The position numbers were made by a program, and so were the translations under genes. A stretch of DNA of 64,000 nucleotides, taken from contig JAETXT010000003.1 of NCBI GenBank assembly GCA_019188255.1, positions 3,286,001 to 3,350,000 of the forward strand, read 5' to 3'. The stretch comes from Verticillium longisporum. Its lineage: Eukaryota; Ascomycota; Sordariomycetes; Glomerellales; Plectosphaerellaceae. Below, piece by piece: positions 9,899 to 21,627 of the stretch (within the stretch, counting starts at the first letter, position 1; each line of letters opens with the position of its first letter). The notes under the pieces are model-generated. The model ran no database searches. It was not told where the DNA came from and saw only the letters and a program-made list of their open reading frames with translations.

Positions 9899-11827
9899 CT
9901 ATGGCGTAATAATATTGAAGCTGGGGTCACCAGGGTCCAAAATGGATGCGAGAAGGTTAAGCGCCTTGACCCCGCCGTTAATAGGGTCAATCTTGACGCC
10001 TGCCTTCTCCAGAGCTTTAGGATCGGGACCATAAACTGCAAGGGTAGTCAGTTGCTTGGCTGTTCCGGTTAAGGTTACGTCGACGCTGCCCAGCTGCTGT
10101 GCTGTGCTGTAGATGAGAGCACCGTTCGATAGCCAAAGGCGGTAGGTGACGCCCGCGCCGGTGACGCCCGCGTCCGTGACGATGACATCAATGGAAAGTT
10201 TCTTGTCCCAGGCCTCCGGACCGTTGATCTGAACGGCGAGGGCGTCGAAGAGCATCTCGGGTGTGAGCTGTAACATGACGTCGGGCGCGGCCGTCTGTGT
10301 CGGCGTTCCGAAATTCCCTGTCCGTAGCTCCGTGGTTCCCGAAATGAAAAAGTTTCTCCAAGTTCCGTTCTCCGAGCCGTAGCCTAGCTGCTCGTAGACA
10401 TCGGCCAACAGGGCCCGGGCATCCGAGTTCGTAGGGTCGGAAAAGACGGCATGGTTCAAGACCTCAGCTGCCCAGCGGAAGTCACCGGTATCAAATGCCT
10501 CGCGGCCTTTGGCGATGATGTTTTCCATGCCGCCCGCGAGCTCAACATAGCGCTTGGCCCTCTCCGCAGGAGTATGCTCCCAGAGATGGGCCGGGTTGCC
10601 ATCGAACCAGCCCATGTAGCGCTGGTATATGGCCTTGACGTTGTGGTTGACGGACCCATAGTAGCCCCGGGTACTCCAAGCTTTGTCAAGGGCAGGGGGC
10701 AGAGTCATCATCTCCGCGATCTCAGGACCATTATAACCCTTATTCAACAGGCGCAGTGTTTGATCGTGCACATACGCGTATAGATCGCGCTGGAGTGTGA
10801 GGAACGAGACAACCTCCTCGACCCCGTAGGTTGGCCAGTGGTGGGACGCAAAGACGACCTCAGCTTTGCCTCCAAATAAATCCAGAGACTCGGTGAGATA
10901 CTTTGCCCAGCCGTGTGGATCGCGGACCACAGCACCACGCAGAGTGAGCAGGTTGTGGAAAGTGTGGGTGGCATCCTCAGCGGCGCAAAGTGCCTTGAAT
11001 TGAGGGAAGTAGATGAGCATCTCGGCGGGCGCTTCGGTGTCAGGCGCCATCTGGAACACCATCTCCACACCATCGATAGATTTCTTCTCCCCGGTGCGCT
11101 TAATGTCCACATTGGGCGCAATGAGAGTAACGGTCCCGGTTGAGACAGTCTGTCCGAGGCCGGCGCCGACCTGGGCCCTCGGGCCCTGCTTGAGGGCAGC
11201 GCCGTACATGTAGGCGGCTCGCCGGCTCATGGCGGTACCTGTGAAGACATTCTCGGATACGGCGTGTTCGAGGAAACCCTCAGGCGCGAGTATCATAATT
11301 CCGTTCTTCTCAACGTCCTCCTCCTTGATGAAGCCCTTAACGCCACCAAAGTGATCGACGTGGGGATGCGTGTAGATGATAGCCTTGATGGCCCTGTCTT
11401 TGCCACGATGGTCCTGGTAGAGAGCGAGTGCCGCGGCACCCGTCTCCTCTGAAGTGAGAGGGTCGATGATGATGAGGCCCTCGTCGCCTTCTATGAACGT
11501 CGTGTTTGCGAGGTCGAGGCCGCGCACCTGGAATATGCCGCCTTGGACATGATAGAGGCCAGCCATGTGTGTGAGTTGTGACTGACGCCAGAGACTAGGA
11601 TTGGCTGTGTCTGGCGAGTCGCCGGCCAGGAACTTGTACGAGTCGTTGTTCCACACGACCACCTCATCGTCATTCTTGACAATGTTCGGGTCGTGGGTAC
11701 CCCTGAAGCCCCTCTCCGCGTTCTTGAAGTCAGTCACATCATCGAAGGGCAGGGTCTGCCGGACCTGCTCTTGCTGGTCGATGATGAATTGGGTTGCGTG
11801 CTTGGAGTGCTCCATTATGAGTGCCAA
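9899..11827 (-). CDS. Alkyl/aryl-sulfatase of the metallo-beta-lactamase superfamily (SdsA1/BDS1-like)
   Basis: Intronless, 642 residues, close to the usual length of about 650 for SdsA1/BDS1 enzymes. The family hydrolyses primary alkyl sulfates such as SDS to alcohol and sulfate using a binuclear zinc centre. Visible are the metal-binding motif THPHVDH (H154, H156, D158, H159), a later EDATHTFHN block and an ASHHWPTYG block, both metal or active-site segments in this family. A central dimerisation region (about 390-480) precedes a C-terminal SCP2-like sterol-carrier domain (about 510-635). No signal peptide is evident, so it is probably intracellular. Start at the first Met; Met5 is an alternative. 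A TATA-like box lies about 105 bp upstream. The yeast homologue BDS1 is considered a bacterial acquisition; lack of introns here fits that. It stands alone between RIP'd regions. Confidence 0.93.
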   Translation of the reverse strand: MALIMEHSKHATQFIIDQQEQVRQTLPFDDVTDFKNAERGFRGTHDPNIVKNDDEVVVWNNDSYKFLAGDSPDTANPSLWRQSQLTHMAGLYHVQGGIFQVRGLDLANTTFIEGDEGLIIIDPLTSEETGAAALALYQDHRGKDRAIKAIIYTHPHVDHFGGVKGFIKEEDVEKNGIMILAPEGFLEHAVSENVFTGTAMSRRAAYMYGAALKQGPRAQVGAGLGQTVSTGTVTLIAPNVDIKRTGEKKSIDGVEMVFQMAPDTEAPAEMLIYFPQFKALCAAEDATHTFHNLLTLRGAVVRDPHGWAKYLTESLDLFGGKAEVVFASHHWPTYGVEEVVSFLTLQRDLYAYVHDQTLRLLNKGYNGPEIAEMMTLPPALDKAWSTRGYYGSVNHNVKAIYQRYMGWFDGNPAHLWEHTPAERAKRYVELAGGMENIIAKGREAFDTGDFRWAAEVLNHAVFSDPTNSDARALLADVYEQLGYGSENGTWRNFFISGTTELRTGNFGTPTQTAAPDVMLQLTPEMLFDALAVQINGPEAWDKKLSIDVIVTDAGVTGAGVTYRLWLSNGALIYSTAQQLGSVDVTLTGTAKQLTTLAVYGPDPKALEKAGVKIDPINGGVKALNLLASILDPGDPSFNIITP

Positions 11828-11932
11828 GGCGTCGGGTTTGTGTGATTCCTGGAGAAGATTGTAGAACTTCGAGTTTTGATGCTTCTCTCACATGAAGGCA
11901 GGAGTAGTTTGAAACCGGCTACCTTTATACTT

Positions 11933-11939
11933 TTCATAT
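11933..11939 (-). promoter_or_regulatory. TATA-like element for the alkylsulfatase gene
   Basis: TATAAAG on the minus strand, about 105 bp before the ATG at 11827. Position and sequence suit a core promoter; no experimental support. Confidence 0.35.
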
Positions 11940-13200
11940 CGAGACAAAGGCGGGAGTCCTCACATGTCAATTCCTGAGGGAGTGGAGGGGCCCATCTCGC
12001 GGGAATCCACCGATCGTTCTGCGCAATGTGTGTGCCTTCGTATATGTGGAATTATATCACAATCGGAGACCAACTTCGCCGCGTACCCTAGGAAGTAACT
12101 GGTGATAGTACGGCCAGGCGCTATGCGGCCAAGCTTTCAGTCACGTCGTTACAAACTGATGACGGTGTAAGAGGAGAAGTATGTCAAGTATGAGCTTGTT
12201 CACCTTCGTGTCGATAAGTGATTGGTTATCCTTCACACCGAGAAACGCAAGAACGGAGGGAATGACGTTACATATATGCGTAGACCTCCGCATAAGGATT
12301 AGTGGCGTGGTGTTGTAACGTTTGAAGACAGTAGGGACTGCAACACCATCATGTAATTTCACTTGCAACCTTTAGACATAATGGTTTCACAACTATATAT
12401 GCGATTGGCCCAGGGAGCTCTAGTCCGAGTTGACACAGCGGGGGTTATGCACGGGTATGTTGAAGGAGACAAGATCTTCCGTACGCAGCAGCACGCACAT
12501 GCAATCATTTCAGGTCTGACGTCTTGGGCTCGCTCCAGAGTTCTAGAGAATTCCGCGCACGTCAGCACCGCCGCCATGTCTTCTCCCTCGTTTTCATTCC
12601 CTGCTTCCAAGCATAGGATAGGATCGAGTTGCCGGCCCTACTCGATTCGGTCAGCGGCCATGTAGGCCCGCTGAGGAGTCTCCGCCCATCAGATTGGCAG
12701 CGCCGAGCCGTGCTCCCGTTGTGGAATCGTGCATCATCTGGACGATTAAGGTCAATGCCGTGAGCTTCTTTGTTGCTCTCCACCCATTGAGATGGCTAAT
12801 GTCCAGACATACTCTAAAGGCTTAATCCTACCATTGACGCGTAATCTTACATCGATGCGCAAGGCTCTGGTTGGTAAGTCGACGGCAGGTCTTCATAGTC
12901 TAAACCTCTCCGAGATAGTTCAGTATGCGCCCTCGAAACTTTGGGCGGGTGCCTGCGTGCACGCAGAAGACGTTCGGGTCCGGCGGCCGGTCGAGGCGAT
13001 TGTGTAGCCACGATTGCCGGACGTTCGACGAAGTCCGGGTCCTGCTGGAGGGGGACGCCAAGAATGGGAAAGTGGTTGGGCCGGCAGTAGTGGGGGACTG
13101 CGACCCCAACCTAGCACTTCCGATTGGACAAGATTCTGCGCCATCTGCACGGGCGGCCAGGCTCTGTAGGCGAACCCCAGCAGTCACCAACGGCTGAACT
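11940..13200. other. Intergenic region with only short unconvincing ORFs
   Basis: Normal base composition, not RIP'd. Overlapping frames of 60-100 codons occur on both strands, but none shows a recognisable domain, conserved motif or plausible intron structure. No gene is called. Confidence 0.45.
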
Positions 13201-15114
13201 ACGCTATAGCTAACTATGTGCAGCTGCTCGCTACCTGCTATTGCTCGTTTAAGCAGTAAATCGAGGTCAGCTCGTAGCTAGTAATTAGCCGTTATAGAGA
13301 TAGAACGATTTTAAATAGGATTATCGTTGAGTAGGGTATAGGTAGCGCTCTCCTCCTATTAATACTTAATAGCTGAGAAGGCTACGCCTTAGCTATATAT
13401 TATTATATAAGGAGGGCCCTATAGCAGCGGGCAAGTGCAATATGGATAGATATATAACGAGATAGCTAAATATCTATATTATTCTTTTTTAAGTATAACT
13501 ATAAACCTTCTAATATAGTCGTTACCTAGCTATAAGGAGAAATAGCCTAGTCTAATAAATATTAGCTTATAGATGCCCTTATTAGAAGTTAAGCGCCCGC
13601 CTAGGATAGTTAATCTAAGATATTTATATAATAATTATAAGCATCTTAATACTATATTACTCGTAGTCGTACCTCCAATGTCCTATTGAGTAATGTAATC
13701 CCTGAACCTCTCTATCGTATTAATAATACTATAATACTAAATAGGCTACCGTTTTGCTTCTATTTAGAAAACCGTAATTATTAACTAGCCTCTACTAATT
13801 GCCCCCTTTACCTAGCGAGTCCTAGAGTACGATATTATAGTATTCCCGATTATATTATAATATATCGAGAGCGATTTCGTATATCTATTGCCTATATCGA
13901 GCTAGATGCTAGTGGACGACCTAACGACGCTGCTCATACTCCTATGCTCGCCTATATCGATATAGAGCCCGATCTATAGGGACTCCCCTATTTACGACTA
14001 GTTATAGATCGTAGGATGGCCTATACTGCTATGCCCGCTCTATTAATAGCGCCTCCTTAACTATAAGATCCTAATTACTAAGAGGCTAGACCTATACCTA
14101 GTATAAGGGGCGATTATATATTCATTAAGCTATTACTATGCTTCCTCCTCGAGCTACGCTTCTAGGAGGAAAACCTATAATACTTATAGCTACTAAGTCC
14201 CTAAGTAGACTAGCAACCGTTTACCTAGGGGGGTAGTAAGGAATATACCTTTAGCTTCTATTCTCGTATATAGCTCTTATAGCCTATAAGAGTAACTTCT
14301 ATATCGTTAAAGCGAATTACCTCCTACCTGAAGAGGTATAGGGGTAAGTATAGAGGATAGTCGTTAGGGATGTATTAAGGATAATATATATCTATTCCTT
14401 AATCGATCTACGTTTCTAGTCTAGAGAGCTCTGCTTTAGCTAGCTTAGTAAGATAGATCGTCTCTAGAAGACCTATTTTATAGCTACTAGAACTAATACA
14501 GCCTATTCTTTAGCGATAACCTTACCTAGCTAGCTAGCTCGATAGTCTATATTACTATAAACTTAACTACGATATAGGCTGGCCTCTTTTCTATCTAGGG
14601 TTACTTATTACTATAGGACTTATTACTATTATATTCTACGATATATTTATTAATAACTAGATCGCTATATGGCGCTATAGAAAGGAGAGATAGGAAATTA
14701 TAAATAAATACTTTTTAAATACTAATAGCTTCTAGTTTCTATAGAAGGGTATAAATATATATACTACTCTTCTATTTAAGTAATATATTAGTTTAATATA
14801 AAGTTTAAACCTATACCTACTAGCTCGGCCCTTAATCCCTAGCCTATCCTTTTATTAGCTTATAGTTTAATATATAGATCTATCTATTATCGCCTCGCTA
14901 AGCCTTAAAGTATACTAGCCGGGAAAACCCTAGGCGTATAGGTAATAGCTATCTATAGTAAGTTACTATAGATACTACTAAGTATTCTTATAACTTCCTA
15001 GGAAGTTACCTTTCGCCTCTTAAGCTAATAGAGCTCTTATAGATACTTATATACTATATATTACTACCCTCTTCCTAGCTTACTTATATTATTACTTAAT
15101 TAAGTATATAGTAT
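13200..15114. other. RIP-mutated DNA of unknown origin
   Basis: CpA/TpG are strongly depleted and TA enriched from about 13260. Depletion is milder than in the neighbouring Copia elements and C-rich stretches remain. I could not match it to the other repeats of the window or read a protein motif from it. Confidence 0.4.
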
Positions 15115-15812
15115 TAATCTAGATTCTAGGCAATAACCGAAGGTAATATTATCTTAATAGATAAAGGGATTATAGAGAGATAAATTAATAAAGGAATATA
15201 AGAGGAAGAGAGAGATAGAAGTCGTTATATCTTAAGAAGGGAGTATTAGATAGAGGAATAGATTAAAGATCTTAGTAGCCCTGATTTTTAGCTATAGAAT
15301 AGTATAGTTTTCGATAGGAATAGAAGTAGGCGTTATTAGAAGGAATTAATATAAGGACTCGGATTAATCTTAAAGGAAATATAGCCTATCTTAGAAGATA
15401 TCTATTTATAATAATAAAGGGTATTAAAATTAGAAAGGAATTATTATAGAATAGGAAATAATAATTTTATTTAAAAATGAAGATATATTATTATTATAAA
15501 AACCCTAAAAAGTAGGTTAAGGGAATTACTCTATATCTAATAGATTAACCCTTAAGGGCTAAGCGTAGATAAGGTATATAGGCTATTTCTAGATCTATAG
15601 GGAAGTAGAGTTAATTCTATTCTAGCTTATAAGCTAAGCTAATAAGAGGTAAGAGAAATTAAATAATTATTACTATTTAAGGGTTCTATAGAAATATATA
15701 GAAGATATATTATTATATAGCTCTGCCTTTTCTCTTTCTATTAATATAGATATTAATATAGTTTAGCTTTTATTTTAGCTATTAAAAGGGTTATAAGACT
15801 GTATCTCCTATA
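15115..15812 (-). repeat. Copia 3' LTR (698 bp)
   Basis: Pairs with 20884-21581 (direct) and 23187-23884 (inverted), all exactly 698 bp. Its inner part is identical, as far as read, to the inverted copy rather than to its own partner LTR. Confidence 0.85.
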
Positions 15813-18800
15813 CCCCTTTATAAAGTAATATATATATAATTATATAGATATATTAGCTTATAATAAAATATATAAATATATAAAGGAAAAAATATAAAGC
15901 CTTATAGTATTTTTATATATAGGGAAAAGATTAAACTCTAGAATATCGAAAATAAATAAAAACTATATATTATATTATTATAGGAAAATTAATTAAATAG
16001 AAAACCTATTAATATTTAATTTTAAGTATCTTATTATAATTAAGTAATTTATAGTCTATAGAGTTAAACCCTAGAGTATAGAAAATAAATAAAAACTATA
16101 TATTATATTATTATAAGAAAATCAATTAAATAAAAAACCTATTAATATTTAACTTTAAATATCTTATTATAATTAGGCTATTTATAGTCTATAAGTATAG
16201 TATTTAAGCTACCTATTTATATATATCTATATAGAGTATTATATAGAGTCTTATCTAAGCCTTTAATAAGAATATCTAAAATATTATATTAAGTATATAT
16301 ATAAAAAGCTATATTTTATTATCTTTTAATAGATTTCAGTAATAGTAAAATTACCTATTTATATACTTAATCCTTTTATAAAGATTAGGGTTTTCAATTA
16401 CTTTCTTAGCGCCTTTATTATCTATTAATTAAGTAAGTATTTTAGGTTTATTTAAACCTAGGCCTTTAGATATCTTAGAAAATACTAAAAAAATATATAT
16501 AGCTTCTTTAGAGGCCTTATATAGTACTATATATTTAGCTTTATAAGTAGATAAAGCTATTATCTTTTATTTAGCTAATACCTAATTTATAAGGTTATTT
16601 ATTCCTAAATAGAATATATATCTAGAAGTAGAAGTTCTATCTTCTATTATATTACTCTAGCTAGAATCGCTATATTCTATTATATTTAAGGGTTTATTAT
16701 AAGTATATATTAGACCTATATCTAGATATTTATTTAAATAAGCCTATACTCTATTTAAAGTAATAAAATGCTCTTTAGAGGGGTTACTTATATATTTAGA
16801 ATATCTATTTACTAAATAGGTAATATCTAGTCTACTATATAAGGCTAAATATAATAAAGAGCCTATTTCCTATTAATATTAGAGGATTTCTAAATTTTTA
16901 GCTTATAAGGAGTTAAGTATTAAAGCTATTTTAAATATACTAAGCGTATCTATTAATCTTAAATTTAATTTATTATATTTTATAGGAACTTTCTTATAAT
17001 AGGCCTTTTAGGTTATATATAACGTTAAAAGCTTTTCTTCTTTATTTATAATTATTTTATTATTTAAAAAGGTATTAATTAATCCTAAATCTTTAAGATT
17101 TAATATATTTTAAAGTTTAGTTTATATAATAGATATTATTTTAGCTATTTTAGCTATTATAAATATATCGTTAATATAATAAAGTAATATAGCCTTTAAA
17201 AGTAAAATAAATACCTTTAAATTAGATTCTAATACTTTAAAATCTAAACTATTTAAAGCTTTAAATAAATATTTATATTAGAGTCTAGGGGATTATTTTA
17301 AATTATATAAGGCTTTATTTAATTTATATATATAATTTTCCTTAATAGAAAAACTAGTAAGTTAAATAATGTATATATCTTTATCGATATTTATATAAAT
17401 AAATGCATTATTAATATCTAGCTATTTAAAATCCTAGCCTAGATTTAGACCTAATATAAAAGCTAGCCTATAGCTTTTAAGTTTATAGGTAGTACTAAAG
17501 GTCTCTAGGTAATCTATACTAATAATTTAATTAAATCCCTAAACTACCTATCTAGCTTTATATTTTATTTATATTTTATTTTATAAACCTATCTACCCCC
17601 TAGTATATTAGCTTCTTTAAGTAGAGTATCTTTATTAATTAAAGACTAAGTAGATTAATCTATTAATTACTAAAATTCTAACTTTATAGCTTTATTCTAA
17701 TTATCTTTATTAGGGCTATTTATAGCTTAGCTATAAGTAGTAGGTTCCTCTATATTATTTATAGTAAGGATATAGTTCTAGCCTAGAAAGTTAAAGGAAT
17801 TTCCTAGTAGTATATCCGATATATTTAATAAATCGGCCGATTTTATATATATATAATCTTTAAGGTTCTGAATTTTGGGAAGCTTTATAATTATATTAGG
17901 GTTATTATTATTATTATTATTATTATTACCTTTAGCTAGAGGCAAAGCTATTATCTTATTTATTTCTAAATTAAATAATTTAAGGTCTTCTAAAGTAGGA
18001 AGATCCTTTTCTATAATTAAAAGTATAGGAGTAATGAATTCATTTTCTAATATATATATATATCCCTAGTCTATATAACCTTCCTAGACTAGGTATTATA
18101 TATTTTATAGTTATATTTATCTATACCTATTAAAATAGATTTACTAGCTCTTTCGTTTAGTTTCTTCTAAAGAGGTTCTTTATTTTTATAATAGGCTAGA
18201 GAACCCTATATTTTTATATTATCTATATTAGGTATTTTATTTTGTTTTAATTTATAGAGGGTTTTAAACCCTATAGAGCTATTAGGAGTCCTATTATATA
18301 TATATATAGCTATATAGGCTATATCTCCTTATAGATATAGAGGTAATCCTAAGTAGAAAATTAGGGACCTTAATTTATTTATTATAGTCCTTATAGCTCG
18401 TTTAATAAACCCTTAGGGCTTATATATATAAAGTAGTTGAATTATATATTTTACTCCTATAAGCGTATCTTTAACGCTTTTATTTATAAATTCTTTACTA
18501 CTATTAATATATAATTCCTTTATAGTATAATTAAGCTTATTATTTTCTATTTCTTTATAGAACCTATTAAGCTTTTTAGAAACTATTTCTTCTAATTTAT
18601 TAAGTAATAAGAATATCTAGATATATTTAGTATATTTATCTTTGATAAATAGAATCCATTTTTTATTATTATAAGTAGTAGGGGTAATAGGCCCTATTAA
18701 ATCTAAATATAAGTTCTCTAGATATATATAATCTTTATATTTATTAGGGGATATTTTATATATTATATTAATAAATTTACCCCTTTTATAGGCTTTATAA

Positions 18801-20883
18801 TTTTATATTTTATATATAGCTATAATATCTATAAGCCTTCTATATATAGATTTAAGGGCTTTAATATTATAGTAAGCAAATCGAGTATATAAAGTATAAG
18901 CCTCTTTTAAAGATATTATAGTACTAGATTTTAATCGATTCTAAGTCCTTATTTTATATATATTAGAGTATATATTCCTCTACTTTAATTCCTATTTATT
19001 CCTAAGCCTATTATATCTATTATTTTAAAGATTATCGAATAGAGTTCGAAATCTATATTTATTTATAGGCTTTTTATTATTATTATATTTTAAAACTAAA
19101 GTAGAAGTCTAATATAAGTTATTTTTAAGAGGTATTATCGTTATATATATATCTTTATAATATAAGTTTATTTAATTATTTCCTCTAGTATATAAATAAC
19201 CTAATTTATCTAAAATAGGTAAACTAATAATATTAATATCTAATTAAAGTAAATAGAAGTAGTCTTTTAATATTATATTTTCTTACGTATCTTTTAAATA
19301 TATTATTATATCTCCTAGGCCCTCTAGGGTTATAGAACGAGCTTTTCCCTAAGAGGCCTTATTATTTAAATTATTATATTTTAACAAGAGTTAAAAAATG
19401 ATTTATTTAAGATTATATAAAACGTAGTAGCTATATCTATAATAAAACTAGTTTTAATACTAGAACTTTCAGCTTTATTTACTAGACTATCTATATATAA
19501 TATATTAGTATAGTTATTATATAGTATATATAAGGCTATATTTACTTTAAGTTCGGTATCTATTTTATTTCCGATTTGAATTTCTTTAAAGGTTATTAAA
19601 TCTTTATTATCTTCTTCTTCTTCTATTATTGTATCCTCTTCTATAGAGGGTTATTTAGGGTTTTCTTAGCTTTCTAAATGCCCTAAGTTTATTAAAGCTA
19701 TCTAGGTATTTTCCCTTTTATCCCTAGGATTTCCTAGGTTATTTCTAGAATTTCTAGAATTCCTAGAAGAACTAGAAGTAGCTATAGAAGCTATATCTAA
19801 ATTTTTCTAGGATTTTTTAATTATTCCTAAGGGTTTCTTAGTTCCCTAAAGAGTTAAAACTTTCCCTTTATTTTTCTAAGATCTATTAGAATCTAGAAGG
19901 GAAGATATAATTTTTTCTAGTAAATAACTAGAAGGGTCTTAATATAGAGCCTATATAATAAAAGTAACTATACTTTTATTTCCTTCCTATATTTTATAAA
20001 AGACCTAGGCTTTTATTACTTATTCTAGAAAATCTATTTTTCTATTCTTTAATTCTTCTAATAATTCTATAACTTTATAAAAGAAGTCTTTTATAGAATT
20101 AAAATTAGAAGGATCTAGAGTAAAAAACGACGTTAAAATGTCGAAACTTACTTAAAAACCTTTTAATTCGTATAGCTCTTATAATTTATTCTAGATTTCT
20201 AAAAGATCTAATAGGCTATTAACCTAAATAAGTAAGCCTATATCTAGGGTACTTAATATATTATTCATAGCCTTAAGAGCTTTTATATATTTTTCTTTAG
20301 GGGAATTAATAGGAAGAGGTTTAATAACTTCTTCTAATTTTATTCCCTAAGAGAGGAAAAAAGATCTAATTTATATAATCTAAATCTTATATCTATTATT
20401 ACCCTTAAGCTTCGTAAAGGATAATTTAAAGGAATCTTTATTTATAATTAGAAAGTATAGGAAATAGATTTATATATAATAAAGTATAGAATATTAATAA
20501 TAATTTCTCGAGAACGAAAAGAAATATCGATAAATAAAGTATATTAGAAAAAAGTAAATTTTCTAGAGTTTATTATTATTCAAGATAAACCTTAGAAATT
20601 AAAGGATAATAATATAAGAGATTATTAAAGAAAGGATATAGGTTTAATTAAAAAGTAAACTAATAATTACGATTATTTAACTAGGAGAAGAGCTATTAAA
20701 AAAAGAGGTATATTAGAAGATAGAGAATCTTCTAAAGGTTAAAGATAAGTTAATAGATATTAAGATAACCTAATATATAGTAATTAAGAAATAGTTAAAA
20801 GTATAAAGTAATTAAAGAACTATTTATTCAATTATTTATAGTTCGATTTTAGTATAGATTATAAAGCTAGGCTTATAACCTAT

Positions 20884-21581
20884 TAATCTAGGTTCTAAAT
20901 AATAATTAAAGATAATATTATTTCAATAGATAAAGGGATAATAGAGAGATAAATAGATAAAGGGATATAAGAGGAAGGGAGAGATAGAAGTTATTATATC
21001 TCGGGAGGGAAGCATTAGAGGAAGGAATAGATCGAAGATCTTAATAGCCCTAATTTTTAAGTATAGAATAGAATATTTTTCGATAGGAATAGAGGTAATC
21101 GTTATTAGAAGGAATTAATATAAATACTTAGATTAATCTTAAAGGAGGTATAGCTTATCTTAGAAGATATCTATTTATAATAATTAAGGGTATCAAAATT
21201 AAATAGGAATTATTATAGAATAGGAAGTAATAATTTTAATTAAAAATAAAGATATATTATTGTTATAAAAACCCTAAAAAGTAAATTAGGGGAATTGCTC
21301 TATATCTAATAGATTAACCTTTAGGGGCTAAGCGTAGATAAGGCGTATAGGCTACTTCTAGATCTACGAAGAAGTAGAATCGGTTCTATTCTAGCTTATA
21401 AGCTTAGCTAATAAGAGATAAGAGAAGTTAAATAATTATTACTATTTAATAATTCTATAGAATTATAAAAGGAATATATTAATATATAGCTCTGCTTTTT
21501 CTCTTTCTAATAATATAGATATTAATATAGTTTAGCTTTTATTTCAGCTATTAGAAGGGTTATAAGACCCTATCTTCTATA
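20884..21581 (-). repeat. Copia 5' LTR (698 bp)
   Basis: Same boundaries as the 15115 LTR after RIP, but it differs from it by transversions near its outer end (ACCC versus ACTG), so divergence here is not explained by RIP alone. Confidence 0.85.
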
Positions 21582-21627
21582 GTAATTATTACTTTAAATA
21601 ATTCCCTAATATTAATTTAATAATATA

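Larger units (their letters stand above)
15115..21581 (-). mobile_element. Full-length RIP-degenerate Copia element (698-bp LTRs)
   Basis: Bounded by two direct 698-bp LTRs (15115-15812, 20884-21581). On the minus strand the pol region still shows YINDI (RT YVDD box, near 17155-17190) and a Copia RNase H block (YSDSS..S, then TSTSRYIFYLG) near 16600-16700. AAAGGGG directly next to the inner edge of the 15115 LTR fits a polypurine tract, fixing the orientation. LTR ends read TA...TA, as expected from TG...CA after RIP. The flanking 5-mers (AGTAT, GTAAT) do not match, so no clean target duplication is seen. Confidence 0.85.

Noticed and set aside
12141..13197. Cluster of ORFs of 70-100 codons on both strands
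   Set aside because: No family resemblance, no splice logic, mutually overlapping.
17875..18069. 64-codon ORF with a Leu-rich start
   Set aside because: Chance frame across a trinucleotide microsatellite in RIP'd Copia DNA.
15110..21586. 5-bp target duplication for the full-length Copia element
   Set aside because: Flanking AGTAT and GTAAT cannot be made equal by transition changes alone.
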